From Acinetobacter sp. C32I (lineage in GTDB: Bacteria; Pseudomonadota; Gammaproteobacteria; Pseudomonadales; Moraxellaceae): DNA of 64,000 nucleotides. The position numbers were made by a program, and so were the translations under genes. The stretch spans positions 3,782,001 to 3,846,000 of the forward strand of contig NZ_CP098480.1 in the NCBI RefSeq assembly GCF_023702715.1, in the 5' to 3' direction. Below, piece after piece: positions 7,304 to 16,456 of the stretch; position 1 is the first letter of the stretch, and every line of letters starts with the position of its first letter. Below the pieces are notes generated by a model. It did not search any database. It was not told where the DNA came from and saw only the letters and a list, made by a program, of their open reading frames with translations.

Positions 7304-9529
7304 TTAAAGTGAAGCAAATTCGGTACCATCTTCATTCGGTTCATGGCTCAGACTTTGTTTTAGCATACTTAAGCGGGTTAACACACTCAGCATCAATGAA
7401 AGTTGCTGCAAAATAATCAGCGATTTCGGGTCATTGTCATCATTGCGGCCCAAGCGTTCACGAATGGTTTGCATCAGGTTTTGTGCTGATAGATCAGGAA
7501 CTTCATCTCTAAGTAGTGCCCCTTGAATATCGTCCAAAGCCTGATCCAGTAAGCTCAGCACTTCCTGATCTTGGATTTGTTCACGATGCGCGCCCAAGGC
7601 TGCGATATAACTTAAAAAGGTATGGCTGAGGCATAAAAATTCAAAAGCCAAACTTTTTCGATTCACATCAATGTTGGGTTCAGTTGCAATGGTTGAAATC
7701 AATGAAGCGACTTCGGCATCGGTATTGTGCGCAGCGCGTCGAACCACGCGATAGTTCAGGGCATTGTTACGGCCTTGATGATATTGTTCCACCACCTCAG
7801 TAAGATATTTACATTGCGCCTGTAGAGAACGTTGAATCGAGCGGGGCAGTCTGCGGAACTTCCAGTCTGGCCAGATAAAGCTGACACCAAACCATGCCAA
7901 GGCACAGCCAATCACGGTATCAATAAAACGGGGTAGACCCGCTGCGAATGCAGAGCCATCTAGGTTAAAGTTGATTAAGGCGAGAATGGTAATAAAGGCA
8001 GTGGCTTGCGCATATTGTTTACTGCGTAACTCCAGAAACAGTACACCACTCAGGATCAGCATCACCAATTGACCTTCGATTGAAGGAATAAAATAGATAA
8101 TCGCTAAACCAACAATAATCCCGATCAAGGTTCCGATGATACGTAGGTATAAACGTCGCTTGGTGGCGTTAAAGTTGGGCTGACAAACAAATAGTGCCGT
8201 TAATAAAATCCAGTAACCATAAGCAATATTGGTCATCTGGATAAACAGATAACCAATAAAGAGGACGATGGATAAACGCACGGCATGACGAAAGAGTACC
8301 GATTCAGGTGTGAGATGCTGTTTCACCCGAACCATAATGTCATTCCAGCCTTTGAGATCATCATCTTTGAGCTGACTTTCTGCATGTTCCGCATCGATTT
8401 TTTGCAGATTGCGTTCGGTTTCTAGGTTCTGTAATTGCGCATCAATCGACTTAAGGTTCTGATAAAGTGCAAATAAGGCATTCACCCGCACCTGATCATA
8501 ATGTCCATCTTCACGCAGTTTTTCTAAGGACAGTCTTAAATTTTCAAAACTGTGTTTAAAACGCTTGTTATGCACATAACGGGTACGGCTTAAAATGGAT
8601 TGTGCCAAGTCCTGACAGGCTTTGCCTTGAATAGATAAAATCCGTTGAAAGCGAAATAAGATATCGCTGTGCTGAAAGACCTTTGCCAGTTTTTGATAAT
8701 CAATATGCGCCGAGTCCGCGCGTTCATGAATATCTTGTGCCACAAAATAGTATTGCAGACTGCGCCGAGTATCTTTTTGTCCTCGGTCACCCTTCAAACG
8801 AGTCAACAACGACATGCGCAGATCATTAAAGATCCCCACCAGTTTGCCATTTTCCAAGGCGATATCAATCATGCTTTGTTGATAGCTTGAAGGCGTCATG
8901 TCGACATCAAATAGGTTTGATTTAGCAAACAAGAAGCTACCAAGAGCTGAATAGGAGGCAGAAAGTTGGTCCTGAACTTTTCGCACAGGGAACAACAGAA
9001 AGCTAATGGTGGAGAGTAAGCCATACCAAGCTGCACCTGCGACTAAAAGTGCAGGCTGAATATACCATTGATCGAATAAATGCACGCCCAACATGGTGTA
9101 GACAGACGTTACTAAGCAGCCATAAGCAATGGTGGCATAACGTCGTCCGAGAGAACCCAATAAGATCCAGCCAATACAGGACGCAATCAATCCAATCGCA
9201 AAAGCAACTGGATAGGGAAATAACAATTGCACCGAAGCAGCGGTAATAAAGAAACCAATATAGGTATAGATCAGATTTTGGATACGTACAGAAAAACGGT
9301 CGTCGATATCACTGATCGCGGCTGCAACAACACCTAAGGTGAGTGGAATAGTAGCTAATTGAAAATTTAAAAGGTAGGGAACAAAAGCAGTTCCAGTAAA
9401 GGCAATGAGCATGCGCACGTTATACATCAACGTGGTGTTATAGGTTGTTTGTTTTAAACGGCCGAACCAAGGATTCAAGGGGTGTCCTTCTTGTATTCTA
9501 CAATCGATTTTATCATTCTTATTATGCAC
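7304..9529 (-). CDS. yccS: YccS/FUSC family inner-membrane transporter
   Basis: A 741-residue protein with two blocks of membrane helices (about residues 38-185 and 405-560), each followed by a long cytoplasmic domain. This is the YccS/YhfK layout of the FUSC (fusaric acid resistance-like) superfamily. Family members are proposed efflux components related to AaeB; the substrate of YccS is not known. The start used is a GTG at 9529 without a clear ribosome binding site; the ATG 34 codons further in (MYNVRMLIA), right at the first helix, is a serious alternative. It is divergent from the Bcr/CflA pump, with only 56 bases between the two starts, so their promoters must overlap. Confidence 0.85.
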   Translation of the reverse strand: MHNKNDKIDCRIQEGHPLNPWFGRLKQTTYNTTLMYNVRMLIAFTGTAFVPYLLNFQLATIPLTLGVVAAAISDIDDRFSVRIQNLIYTYIGFFITAASVQLLFPYPVAFAIGLIASCIGWILLGSLGRRYATIAYGCLVTSVYTMLGVHLFDQWYIQPALLVAGAAWYGLLSTISFLLFPVRKVQDQLSASYSALGSFLFAKSNLFDVDMTPSSYQQSMIDIALENGKLVGIFNDLRMSLLTRLKGDRGQKDTRRSLQYYFVAQDIHERADSAHIDYQKLAKVFQHSDILFRFQRILSIQGKACQDLAQSILSRTRYVHNKRFKHSFENLRLSLEKLREDGHYDQVRVNALFALYQNLKSIDAQLQNLETERNLQKIDAEHAESQLKDDDLKGWNDIMVRVKQHLTPESVLFRHAVRLSIVLFIGYLFIQMTNIAYGYWILLTALFVCQPNFNATKRRLYLRIIGTLIGIIVGLAIIYFIPSIEGQLVMLILSGVLFLELRSKQYAQATAFITILALINFNLDGSAFAAGLPRFIDTVIGCALAWFGVSFIWPDWKFRRLPRSIQRSLQAQCKYLTEVVEQYHQGRNNALNYRVVRRAAHNTDAEVASLISTIATEPNIDVNRKSLAFEFLCLSHTFLSYIAALGAHREQIQDQEVLSLLDQALDDIQGALLRDEVPDLSAQNLMQTIRERLGRNDDNDPKSLIILQQLSLMLSVLTRLSMLKQSLSHEPNEDGTEFASL

Positions 9530-9585
9530 AAATTCATGGAGGATGCTAAGCTTAGAATCCAGATATAGATGAAAAGTAGCGTATT

Positions 9586-10800
9586 ATGCAGACAGAGCAA
9601 ACCAATCAGCGTCAATATTCAACAGCATGGATTTTGTTGCTTGCTTTGTTAACCGCATTAGGGCCGTTATCGATTGATATGTACTTGCCTGCACTGCCAC
9701 AAATGGCTGATGAGTTTGGGGTGAGTACACAAATGGTGGCCAATACCTTGCCTGCTTACTTCTTGGGACTGGCGATTGGACAATTGATCTATGGCCCTGT
9801 GAGTGACCGAATTGGCCGTAAAAAGCCTTTATATTTTGGCTTGGCATTGTATGCAATTGCCAGTTTGGCCTGTGTGTTTGCAAGCAATGAGTGGGCCTTA
9901 ATCGCCGCACGTATTTTCCAAGCCTTGGGTGGTTGTGTCGGTGTGGTGATGGCACGGGCAACCATTCGTGACCGTCTGGATATGCAGGGTTCTGCGCAGG
10001 CATTTTCCAGCATGATGATTGTGATGGGGCTGGCTCCGATTCTTGCACCCATCTTTGGGGCATGGATTTTGACCTTCTTCCCTTGGCAGGCAATTTTTAT
10101 CGTCTTGTCGATGATTGGGGTGGTGTGTTGGCTCTGTGTACATTTCTTCTTTAAAGAATCCCTTCCTGTTGAGCGCCGTTTAAAATTATCGGCCTATCAA
10201 GTCAGTACGCTGTATGGGGCAATTTTAAAAGATGAGAGTTTCCGTGTGCCGATGTTTGCGGGCTGTTTAACGGGTGCAGCTTTATTCTGTTATATCAGCT
10301 CGGCTTCAGAAGTGTTTATGGGGCAATATGGATTATCGCAGCAGCATTTCTCTTATGCTTTTGCCTTAAATGCCGCAGGGATCATGTTGATGTCTTCGCT
10401 GAATAAACATTTGAATACTCGCATGGGAATTTTTCAACGCCTACGTTTGGGTGGTTTAATCCAATGTTTTGGGGCATTGATTGTACTGACTGCTGGATTG
10501 ATGGCGGATGCACCACTATTGCTGCTAATGTCAGGCTTATTTTTGGTGGTATCAGGAATTGGTTTAACAGGGCCGAATGCCATGGCTTTGGCGATGTCTC
10601 AGCAAGGGGCACGTGCAGGTACGGCCAGTGCCATTATGGGCAGTATGCAATTTGCTTGCGGTCTGTTGGCTGGGATTATCTTGAATTTCTTGGTATGGAA
10701 GGCATCTTTGAACATGGGCATCATGATGTTACTGTTTACCAGTGCAGGACTGTTTGCCATTTTAAAAGTTGGAAAACAGCAAAGCAGTCTCTCAGCTTAG
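9586..10800 (+). CDS. Bcr/CflA family drug:proton antiporter (MFS)
   Basis: A 404-residue major facilitator with 12 predicted membrane helices. The first helix ends in SIDMYLPALP, a hallmark of the Bcr/CflA group, and motif A reads G70-PVSDRIGRKK between helices 2 and 3. Helix 4 carries the RIFQALGG segment. These pumps export bicyclomycin, chloramphenicol or sulfonamides in exchange for protons, but substrates vary and cannot be read from sequence. The stop codon lies at the edge of the terminator hairpin loop that the gene shares with the convergent nitroreductase. Confidence 0.9.
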   Translation: MQTEQTNQRQYSTAWILLLALLTALGPLSIDMYLPALPQMADEFGVSTQMVANTLPAYFLGLAIGQLIYGPVSDRIGRKKPLYFGLALYAIASLACVFASNEWALIAARIFQALGGCVGVVMARATIRDRLDMQGSAQAFSSMMIVMGLAPILAPIFGAWILTFFPWQAIFIVLSMIGVVCWLCVHFFFKESLPVERRLKLSAYQVSTLYGAILKDESFRVPMFAGCLTGAALFCYISSASEVFMGQYGLSQQHFSYAFALNAAGIMLMSSLNKHLNTRMGIFQRLRLGGLIQCFGALIVLTAGLMADAPLLLLMSGLFLVVSGIGLTGPNAMALAMSQQGARAGTASAIMGSMQFACGLLAGIILNFLVWKASLNMGIMMLLFTSAGLFAILKVGKQQSSLSA

Positions 10801-10810
10801 AGACTGCTTT
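10781..10810. terminator. Bidirectional terminator that contains the pump's stop codon
   Basis: A perfect 12-base stem, aaagcagtctct/agagactgcttt, with loop cagctt. The TAG stop of the pump gene is at 10798-10800, inside the hairpin. It serves the convergent nitroreductase gene, whose stop is at 10821, in the other direction. Confidence 0.85.
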
Positions 10811-10820
10811 ATTTACAGGT

Positions 10821-11525
10821 TTAGTCTAAAAACACCGTGAAGTTTTCAACAGATTCACGCGGTGTAATAAAGGTATTCACAATATGCTCAGGGTCAGCAT
10901 GACCTAAAGCCACCGCACAAACCAGTTCTTCATCTTCTGGCGCGCCCAAAATATCCAGTACGATTGGGTGGAAATGGTTCCATGCCGCCTGTGGGCAAGT
11001 GTCTAAGCCACGTGCTTTAGCAGCGACCATAACATTTTGAATCATCATGGCAATATCCATTTTGGAGCCGATGCCCATGACTTTATTCACGGTAAAATAT
11101 AAAGCAACAGGGGCATCGAACAATTGAAAGTTACGCAATTGCTGTGCGGCCATTTTTTCTTTTTCGCCTTTTTGAATACCTAGTAAGCCATACAATCCCC
11201 AACCGTTGGCACGGCGACGATCAATAAACGGAGAAATCCACGTTGCAGGGTAGTAGGCAAAGGTTTCTTGATACTGCGCTGCCAGTTCGGGTTTTTGCAG
11301 TAATTCAATTTGAGCATGACAAACACGGTCAATCATTTCTGCACGTTTTTGTCCTGTCACCACATAAACTTTCCATGGTTGGACATTAGTCCCTGAAGGT
11401 GCACGACTGGCAACTGCCAAAATATCTTTAATGGTTTGCGTCTCAATCGGGGTGTCTAAAAATGCACGGACTGAATGGCGAGATGTAATCGCTTCATCTA
11501 CATAGCGGACTTGTTCCGTGTTCAT
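10821..11525 (-). CDS. Nitroreductase family FMN-dependent oxidoreductase
   Basis: A 234-residue enzyme of the nitroreductase superfamily. It begins with the FMN phosphate-binding pattern SRHSVRAF (about residues 15-22) and has SRAPSGTNVQPWKVYVV and a C-terminal ALGHADPE segment. These homodimeric FMN enzymes use NAD(P)H to reduce nitroaromatics, quinones or related compounds; the physiological substrate is not evident. A good ribosome binding site (aggag) precedes the ATG at 11525. It is monocistronic. Confidence 0.88.
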   Translation of the reverse strand: MNTEQVRYVDEAITSRHSVRAFLDTPIETQTIKDILAVASRAPSGTNVQPWKVYVVTGQKRAEMIDRVCHAQIELLQKPELAAQYQETFAYYPATWISPFIDRRRANGWGLYGLLGIQKGEKEKMAAQQLRNFQLFDAPVALYFTVNKVMGIGSKMDIAMMIQNVMVAAKARGLDTCPQAAWNHFHPIVLDILGAPEDEELVCAVALGHADPEHIVNTFITPRESVENFTVFLD

Positions 11526-11949
11526 AAAAACTCCTGATCATATTGGTTTTGTCGTATCCGCAGACTATAAATCAATAAATAAACTTTAGTGATCATTTTC
11601 ACAGGAAATTTTTATTGAGTATAAAAAACAACCATAAAAGACAAAGAATTAATGTGGCTTGTTACGCATTTTTAAAGTTTTGTGCCGTTTGTGTGAAAAA
11701 GAAAACTATTAGTAACATAATGAAATCGAAAAATTATTTTTTTATTGCCATGAAAATGGGCAAAACTCCTTAAATAAAAAGTACACACAATATCCGAAAT
11801 TTATGCATAATACGCCCTTTTTAAAAATTGATTAGGCTTTCCTTACTGATTGGGTGAGGGGGAATTTTCTATTTACAGATGTATTGAATTTATCCAATTT
11901 TACGTCTGTGGGAAATGTTGAAATATACACCATATACAAGGAGCTTCTC
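11526..11949. other. Divergent intergenic region, nitroreductase/dcaP
   Basis: 424 bases, very AT-rich. I see no gene. A possible -10 (cataat at 11806-11811) lies upstream of the DcaP gene, but its -35 is poor. The reading frame of DcaP is open back to 11854, but that extension has no ribosome binding site and would bury the signal peptide. Confidence 0.5.
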
Positions 11950-13299
11950 ATGAGTTTATCTCTCATCCGTAAGCCGTTTATCATGCAAGGTTTAGCACTT
12001 ACAGTTGCAGCCTTAATGATGAACAACACGCATGCTGCTAGTGAGCAAGAACAGATTCAGCAACTTCGTGATGAAGTGAAGGAATTAAAAGCGTTATTAC
12101 AGCAATATGTTCCCCAAGCAAAACAACAAAATGACCTTGCTCAAGTAAAGGAACATTCTAATTTTAAGGAAACACATCCAGATCACCCTGCAAATGCAGC
12201 GGTTGCACCTGCGGTTCCAAAGAAATCACAATTGGTATTTAACACTGCGTCTGGTGCAGAAGTTAAATTACATGGTTTCTTGCGTGGCGATGCTTCTTAT
12301 CAAGCCAAAGGTGGTGACGGGATCTTCAACCGCATCAATAAAGTGGATTTAGAAGGCGCTGAAAAGAATAGCGATCGCTTCTATAGCACGGCAACAGTTA
12401 CCCGCTTAGGGCTGGATTTTAAAGCACCTGTGGAAGGTGCTGAAGTCGGCGGTAAGTTAGAAGTTGATTTCCGTGGTGGCAGCAACAATGACACCATTCG
12501 TATCCGTCATGCGTATATGACCTTTAATGACTGGTTATTTGGTCAAACCACATCGACCTTCTTGGCAACAGATTTACAGCCAGAAATGCTGGATTTTAAC
12601 TCACCACTGGGGATTGGTACTTACCGTACACCAATGGTTCGTTATAGCGGTGCATTTAATCCCAATACACATTATTTTGTTGCCTTAGAAAAAGGCAATG
12701 ACGATAACCGAGCGCCTGCTTTAACTTCAAAATTAAAATATGATTTTGCTGAAGGTCAGGGCACAAGTTCTGCACGTGTGTTACTTACCGAAGCCCGCAG
12801 TAAAGCTGCTTACAATAATGACAAACAGCTCAGTGCCAATGACGCTGAATTAGGCTGGGGTGTTGCGGTTGGTGCAAAATATAAGTTCAGCGATGCGTTG
12901 CAGGCGATGATTGATTACTCGCATGTGAAGGGTGACAGCAAATTCTTGTTGTATACCAACAATGCTTATAACGTAAATCCGAATAATTTCGGTTTAAATT
13001 TGAATGAGTTTGATGCGCTGACACTTGGTGCAACTTATCAAATTAATCCTAAATTACGTAGTACCTTGGCTTATGGCGCAATGTTTGCTGATGATAGCAA
13101 TGACTTTGCTAAACAAGCGGTGATTGCAAAAGATGCTGCGCAGAACAAAACCTTGCAACAAGGTTGGTGGAATATCATGTATTCACCAGTCACACCGATT
13201 ACGTTTGGTCTAGAGTATGTCTACGGCGAACGTAAGACCTTTGATGGACAAAAAGGTAAGGATAATCGTGTAGGGGCCATGGCTCGCTATAACTTCTAA
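11950..13299 (+). CDS. dcaP: DcaP-family trimeric outer-membrane channel
   Basis: A 449-residue precursor. The ATG at 11950 follows an aaggag ribosome binding site by 6 bases and gives a signal peptide ending in THA-A. Next comes a short coiled coil (about residues 31-55, EQIQQLRDEVKELKALLQQY), a proline-rich linker and a β-barrel of repeated aromatic strands ending in RVGAMARYNF. The N-terminal coiled coil plus barrel is the layout of Acinetobacter DcaP, a trimeric porin reported to pass dicarboxylates and negatively charged β-lactamase inhibitors. It is followed on the same strand by glutamate and amino-acid symporter genes, consistent with uptake of small acidic nutrients. Confidence 0.85.
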   Translation: MSLSLIRKPFIMQGLALTVAALMMNNTHAASEQEQIQQLRDEVKELKALLQQYVPQAKQQNDLAQVKEHSNFKETHPDHPANAAVAPAVPKKSQLVFNTASGAEVKLHGFLRGDASYQAKGGDGIFNRINKVDLEGAEKNSDRFYSTATVTRLGLDFKAPVEGAEVGGKLEVDFRGGSNNDTIRIRHAYMTFNDWLFGQTTSTFLATDLQPEMLDFNSPLGIGTYRTPMVRYSGAFNPNTHYFVALEKGNDDNRAPALTSKLKYDFAEGQGTSSARVLLTEARSKAAYNNDKQLSANDAELGWGVAVGAKYKFSDALQAMIDYSHVKGDSKFLLYTNNAYNVNPNNFGLNLNEFDALTLGATYQINPKLRSTLAYGAMFADDSNDFAKQAVIAKDAAQNKTLQQGWWNIMYSPVTPITFGLEYVYGERKTFDGQKGKDNRVGAMARYNF

Positions 13300-13355
13300 G
13301 CCATCTATCCTGTAGGTGTAAATCATCCGTGAAAACTGATCAACGAAACAGGCCT

Positions 13356-13382
13356 CAGTTCTTGCTTAGAACTGTATGCTTT
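13356..13382 (+). terminator. Possible weak terminator after dcaP
   Basis: A 7-base stem cagttct/agaactg with a 5-base loop, followed after four bases by a short T-run. It may attenuate transcription into gltS rather than end it. Confidence 0.4.
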
Positions 13383-13488
13383 TTATTAAGTTGATTGAGT
13401 TTTCACTCATTTTGAGAGTTACTATTTTATGCGTTCCAAAGTGGTGGAAAAATCATCGCTAGAGCGAATAAAATAAACGGAAGAAGAT

Positions 13489-14724
13489 ATGGAATTTACT
13501 TTTAATGGTTTCTATACCCTAATTTCGGCGGTCATCGTCTTGTTATTAGGACGTTTGCTCGTTAATAAAATTGACTTCTTAAAACGCTATAACATTCCTG
13601 AGCCTGTGGCTGGTGGTTTGGTTGCAGCGGTACTTTCACTACTTGTACACTCACTTTGGGGTTACAGTATTGTTTTTAGTAGTGAATTACAAACCAGTTT
13701 TATGTTGATCTTCTTCGCTTCGATTGGCTTAAGTGCTAACTTCATGAAGCTCAAAGAAGGCGGTATTGGTTTAGTGATCTTCTTGGTCTGTGTCGCCTCT
13801 TTTATTGTGGTACAGAACGCTGTCGGCATGAGCCTTGCAACCATGCTAGGTATTGATCCTTTGGTGGGTTTGATTGCGGGTTCAATCACATTGACTGGTG
13901 GTCATGGTACTGCAGGTGCATGGGGTGAAATTCTTGAAACTCAGCATGGGATTCAAGGTGCGTTGGCTTTAGGTATGGCGAGTGCAACTTTCGGTCTGAT
14001 TATCGGTGGTATTATCGGTGGTCCATTGGCGAAGTTGTTGATCAACCGTTATAGCCTTGCTCAAGCACAGACCCCAGCTGAAATCAAAAATCGTGATACG
14101 CATTTAGATCAACATCCTGACGAGTTGGCACCATTTGAAAATCCACATCAGGTTCGTTTAATTACGGCTGATAATGCGATTACGACTTTGGGTATGTTTG
14201 CTGCGTGTTTGGCATTTGCAGAATTCATGACAGGTTTCAGTAAGGGCACTTGGTTCGAGTTACCAACTTTCGTTTGGGCGCTTGGCGGTGGTGTGATCTT
14301 ACGTAATGTCTTAGAAAGCGTATTAAAAGTAGATATCTTTGACCGTGCAATTGATGTGTTTGGTAATGCATCATTATCGCTCTATCTTGCAATGGCATTG
14401 CTTTCATTGAAATTGTGGCAGTTGGCAGATTTGGCTGGCCCGCTTGTCGTTATTTTAGGTGCGCAAACCATTACGATGGCATTATATGCTGCGTTCATTA
14501 CCTTCCGCGTCATGGGTAAAAACTACGATGCAGCGGTATTGGCAGCAGGTCACTGTGGTTTTGGTATGGGGGCAACTCCAACTGCGGTTGCAAACATGCA
14601 AGCGATTACCAATATGTATGGACCATCTCATAAAGCCTTCTTGATTGTTCCGCTTTGTGGTGCGTTCTTCGTTGATTTAATTAACGCAACAGTAATTCAA
14701 TTAATTTTGAAATTCTTTGCCTAA
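13489..14724 (+). CDS. gltS: Sodium/glutamate symporter
   Basis: A 411-residue inner-membrane protein of the ESS (GltS) family with about ten membrane helices. Two inverted halves each carry a re-entrant signature: ITLTGGHGTAGAWG near residues 133-146 and AAGHCGFGMGATPTAVAN near 351-368. It imports L-glutamate with sodium. The length equals that of the family. A gaagaag ribosome binding site precedes the ATG. It lies 190 bases behind the outer-membrane channel gene and is followed by a strong terminator. Confidence 0.95.
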   Translation: MEFTFNGFYTLISAVIVLLLGRLLVNKIDFLKRYNIPEPVAGGLVAAVLSLLVHSLWGYSIVFSSELQTSFMLIFFASIGLSANFMKLKEGGIGLVIFLVCVASFIVVQNAVGMSLATMLGIDPLVGLIAGSITLTGGHGTAGAWGEILETQHGIQGALALGMASATFGLIIGGIIGGPLAKLLINRYSLAQAQTPAEIKNRDTHLDQHPDELAPFENPHQVRLITADNAITTLGMFAACLAFAEFMTGFSKGTWFELPTFVWALGGGVILRNVLESVLKVDIFDRAIDVFGNASLSLYLAMALLSLKLWQLADLAGPLVVILGAQTITMALYAAFITFRVMGKNYDAAVLAAGHCGFGMGATPTAVANMQAITNMYGPSHKAFLIVPLCGAFFVDLINATVIQLILKFFA

Positions 14725-14732
14725 GTCGGATC

Positions 14733-14756
14733 AAAAGCCCCAAGCGGGGCTTTTTT
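14733..14756 (+). terminator. Terminator of gltS
   Basis: Stem aaaagcccc/ggggctttt with a 4-base loop, followed by T-rich sequence, beginning 9 bases after the gltS stop codon. Confidence 0.92.
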
Positions 14757-14777
14757 GATTCATCCATTGTTATCGTA

Positions 14778-14795
14778 TATGTACGGACGTACATA
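14778..14795 (+). promoter_or_regulatory. Perfect inverted repeat upstream of the AGCS symporter
   Basis: tatgtac and gtacata form a perfect 7-base dyad separated by four bases. It is 24 bases upstream of the AGCS start codon and is the only structured element between the gltS terminator and the gene. It has the size and symmetry of a TetR- or GntR-type operator; no cognate regulator gene is next to it. Confidence 0.5.
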
Positions 14796-14818
14796 AAATA
14801 TTTAAAAGCGAATAAGTG

Positions 14819-16300
14819 ATGAATGAAAAATTAAATGACACCCTGATGGCTTGGGTAAGTTTTTTCAATGATCCTTTATGGGACTTTCTCGTTGTTTTCC
14901 TGCTAGCAGTTGGTATTTTCTATACCATTGCAACGAAAGCTGTCCAAATCAGAATGTTCTTCCACAGTATCAAGGTGATGAAGGGCAGTCGTACTAAAGG
15001 TGAAGAAAAAGATTCACACGGATTGACACCTTTCCAAGCATTTGTAACGGGCTTAGCTAGTCGTGTTGGGGTAGGTAACATTGCAGGTGTGGCGATCGCG
15101 ATTGCGATTGGTGGACCAGGTGCAGTGTTTTGGATGTGGTTTACTGCATTATTGGGGATGAGCTCGGCTTTTATCGAGTCTTCGCTTGCTCAGTTATTTA
15201 AGGTGCGAGATAGCAATAGTAAGCAGTTTCGGGGTGGACCAGCCTACTATATTACGCAAGGCTTACGCAGTAAAACTTTTGGTGTGATCTTCGCGCTGGC
15301 CTTGATCTTTACCTATGGTTTCGTATTCAACTCAGTTCAAATCAATGCGATTGCCAATGCATCTTCACATGCATGGGGTTGGGACAAAGCCAATCTGGTT
15401 GCTCACTTAGGTGGTGTTGATCTCGAAATTTCATGGGTTGGTCTTGCACTGGTTGTTATGGTTGCCTTAGCGATTTTTGGTGGTATCAAACGTATCGCTA
15501 AATTTGCAGAAATGTTTGTACCACTCAAAGCAGGTCTTTACCTTGCTGTGGCGATGTATATTGCCATCAGCAATTATGAACTTCTACCTGGGATCTTCAA
15601 ACTGATCTTCACTGAAGCATTCCAGTTTAATGCAGCAGCGGGTGGTTTCTTCGGTGCCATGATTTCGATGGCAATGATGCAAGGGATCAAGCGTGGCTTG
15701 TTCTCTAACGAAGCGGGTATGGGTTCTGCACCAAACGCTGCAGCAGCATCGGATGTGAAACATCCAGTGAACCAAGGCTTGGTGCAAATGCTTGGTGTAT
15801 TCGTAGATACGTTCATTGTGTGTACCAGTACTGCGATCATTATCTTGGTATCGGGTGTTTATCACGATGCGGGCTTTGTCGGGGTAGAGCTGACACAGCG
15901 TGCTTTAGAGACACAAGTCGGACACTGGGGTGCTGACTTCCTAGCAGTGTTGTTATTCCTATTCTGTTATTCCGCTGTACTCGGTAACTATGCCTATGCA
16001 GAAAGTAATGTGCAGTTTATCAATAACAATCCGAAAGTGATGTTCATCTTCCGAATCTTTGTATTGGTGATGGTGTACTTCGGTGCGATCGGTAGTGTAC
16101 CATTGGTTTGGTCAATGGCGGACTTGTTCATGGGGATCATGGCGACGATTAACTTGATCGCAATCTTATTGTTAACCCCTATGGCACGGACTCTGTTAAA
16201 AGACTATACCTCTCAGTTGAAGCGCGGCATTAAAGAGCCTGAGTTTAAGATTGATAACTATCCAGAATTAAAGAAAAAAGTTGATTCTGATATTTGGTAA
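14819..16300 (+). CDS. Alanine/glycine:cation symporter (AGCS family)
   Basis: A 493-residue membrane protein with about ten to eleven helices. Family signatures are clear: FQAFVTGLASRVGVGNIAGV, GGPGAVFWMW, the ESSLAQLF segment and the FSNEAGMGSAPNAAAA block. It takes up alanine, glycine or another small neutral amino acid with sodium or proton. A GTG at 14816 directly precedes the ATG and could also be used; no strong ribosome binding site is present. Transcription is probably separate from gltS because a terminator and a candidate operator lie between them. Confidence 0.92.
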   Translation: MNEKLNDTLMAWVSFFNDPLWDFLVVFLLAVGIFYTIATKAVQIRMFFHSIKVMKGSRTKGEEKDSHGLTPFQAFVTGLASRVGVGNIAGVAIAIAIGGPGAVFWMWFTALLGMSSAFIESSLAQLFKVRDSNSKQFRGGPAYYITQGLRSKTFGVIFALALIFTYGFVFNSVQINAIANASSHAWGWDKANLVAHLGGVDLEISWVGLALVVMVALAIFGGIKRIAKFAEMFVPLKAGLYLAVAMYIAISNYELLPGIFKLIFTEAFQFNAAAGGFFGAMISMAMMQGIKRGLFSNEAGMGSAPNAAAASDVKHPVNQGLVQMLGVFVDTFIVCTSTAIIILVSGVYHDAGFVGVELTQRALETQVGHWGADFLAVLLFLFCYSAVLGNYAYAESNVQFINNNPKVMFIFRIFVLVMVYFGAIGSVPLVWSMADLFMGIMATINLIAILLLTPMARTLLKDYTSQLKRGIKEPEFKIDNYPELKKKVDSDIW

Positions 16301-16326
16301 TGCATCTAAAGCAAAACTAAAATCAT

Positions 16327-16356
16327 AAAAAAAGCTCCTTTCGAGGAGCTTTTTTT
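16327..16356 (+). terminator. Terminator of the AGCS symporter gene
   Basis: Stem agctcct/aggagct closed by a ttcg loop and extended by six A-T pairs, ending in a T-run. It begins 26 bases after the stop codon. Confidence 0.95.
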
Positions 16357-16456
16357 ATGTCTTTTTGATGACAAATACAAAAATTGCTACAGTTTTTAGA
16401 TGCGCTAAACGCTAAAATTCAGATCAGAGATATGGTTAATATGGCAATCGCGGCGT

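Noticed and set aside
9584..10143. Long minus-strand frames inside the Bcr/CflA pump gene
   Set aside because: Antisense shadows with proline/histidine/glutamine-rich, low-complexity translations and no ribosome binding site; the plus-strand frame has clear family motifs.
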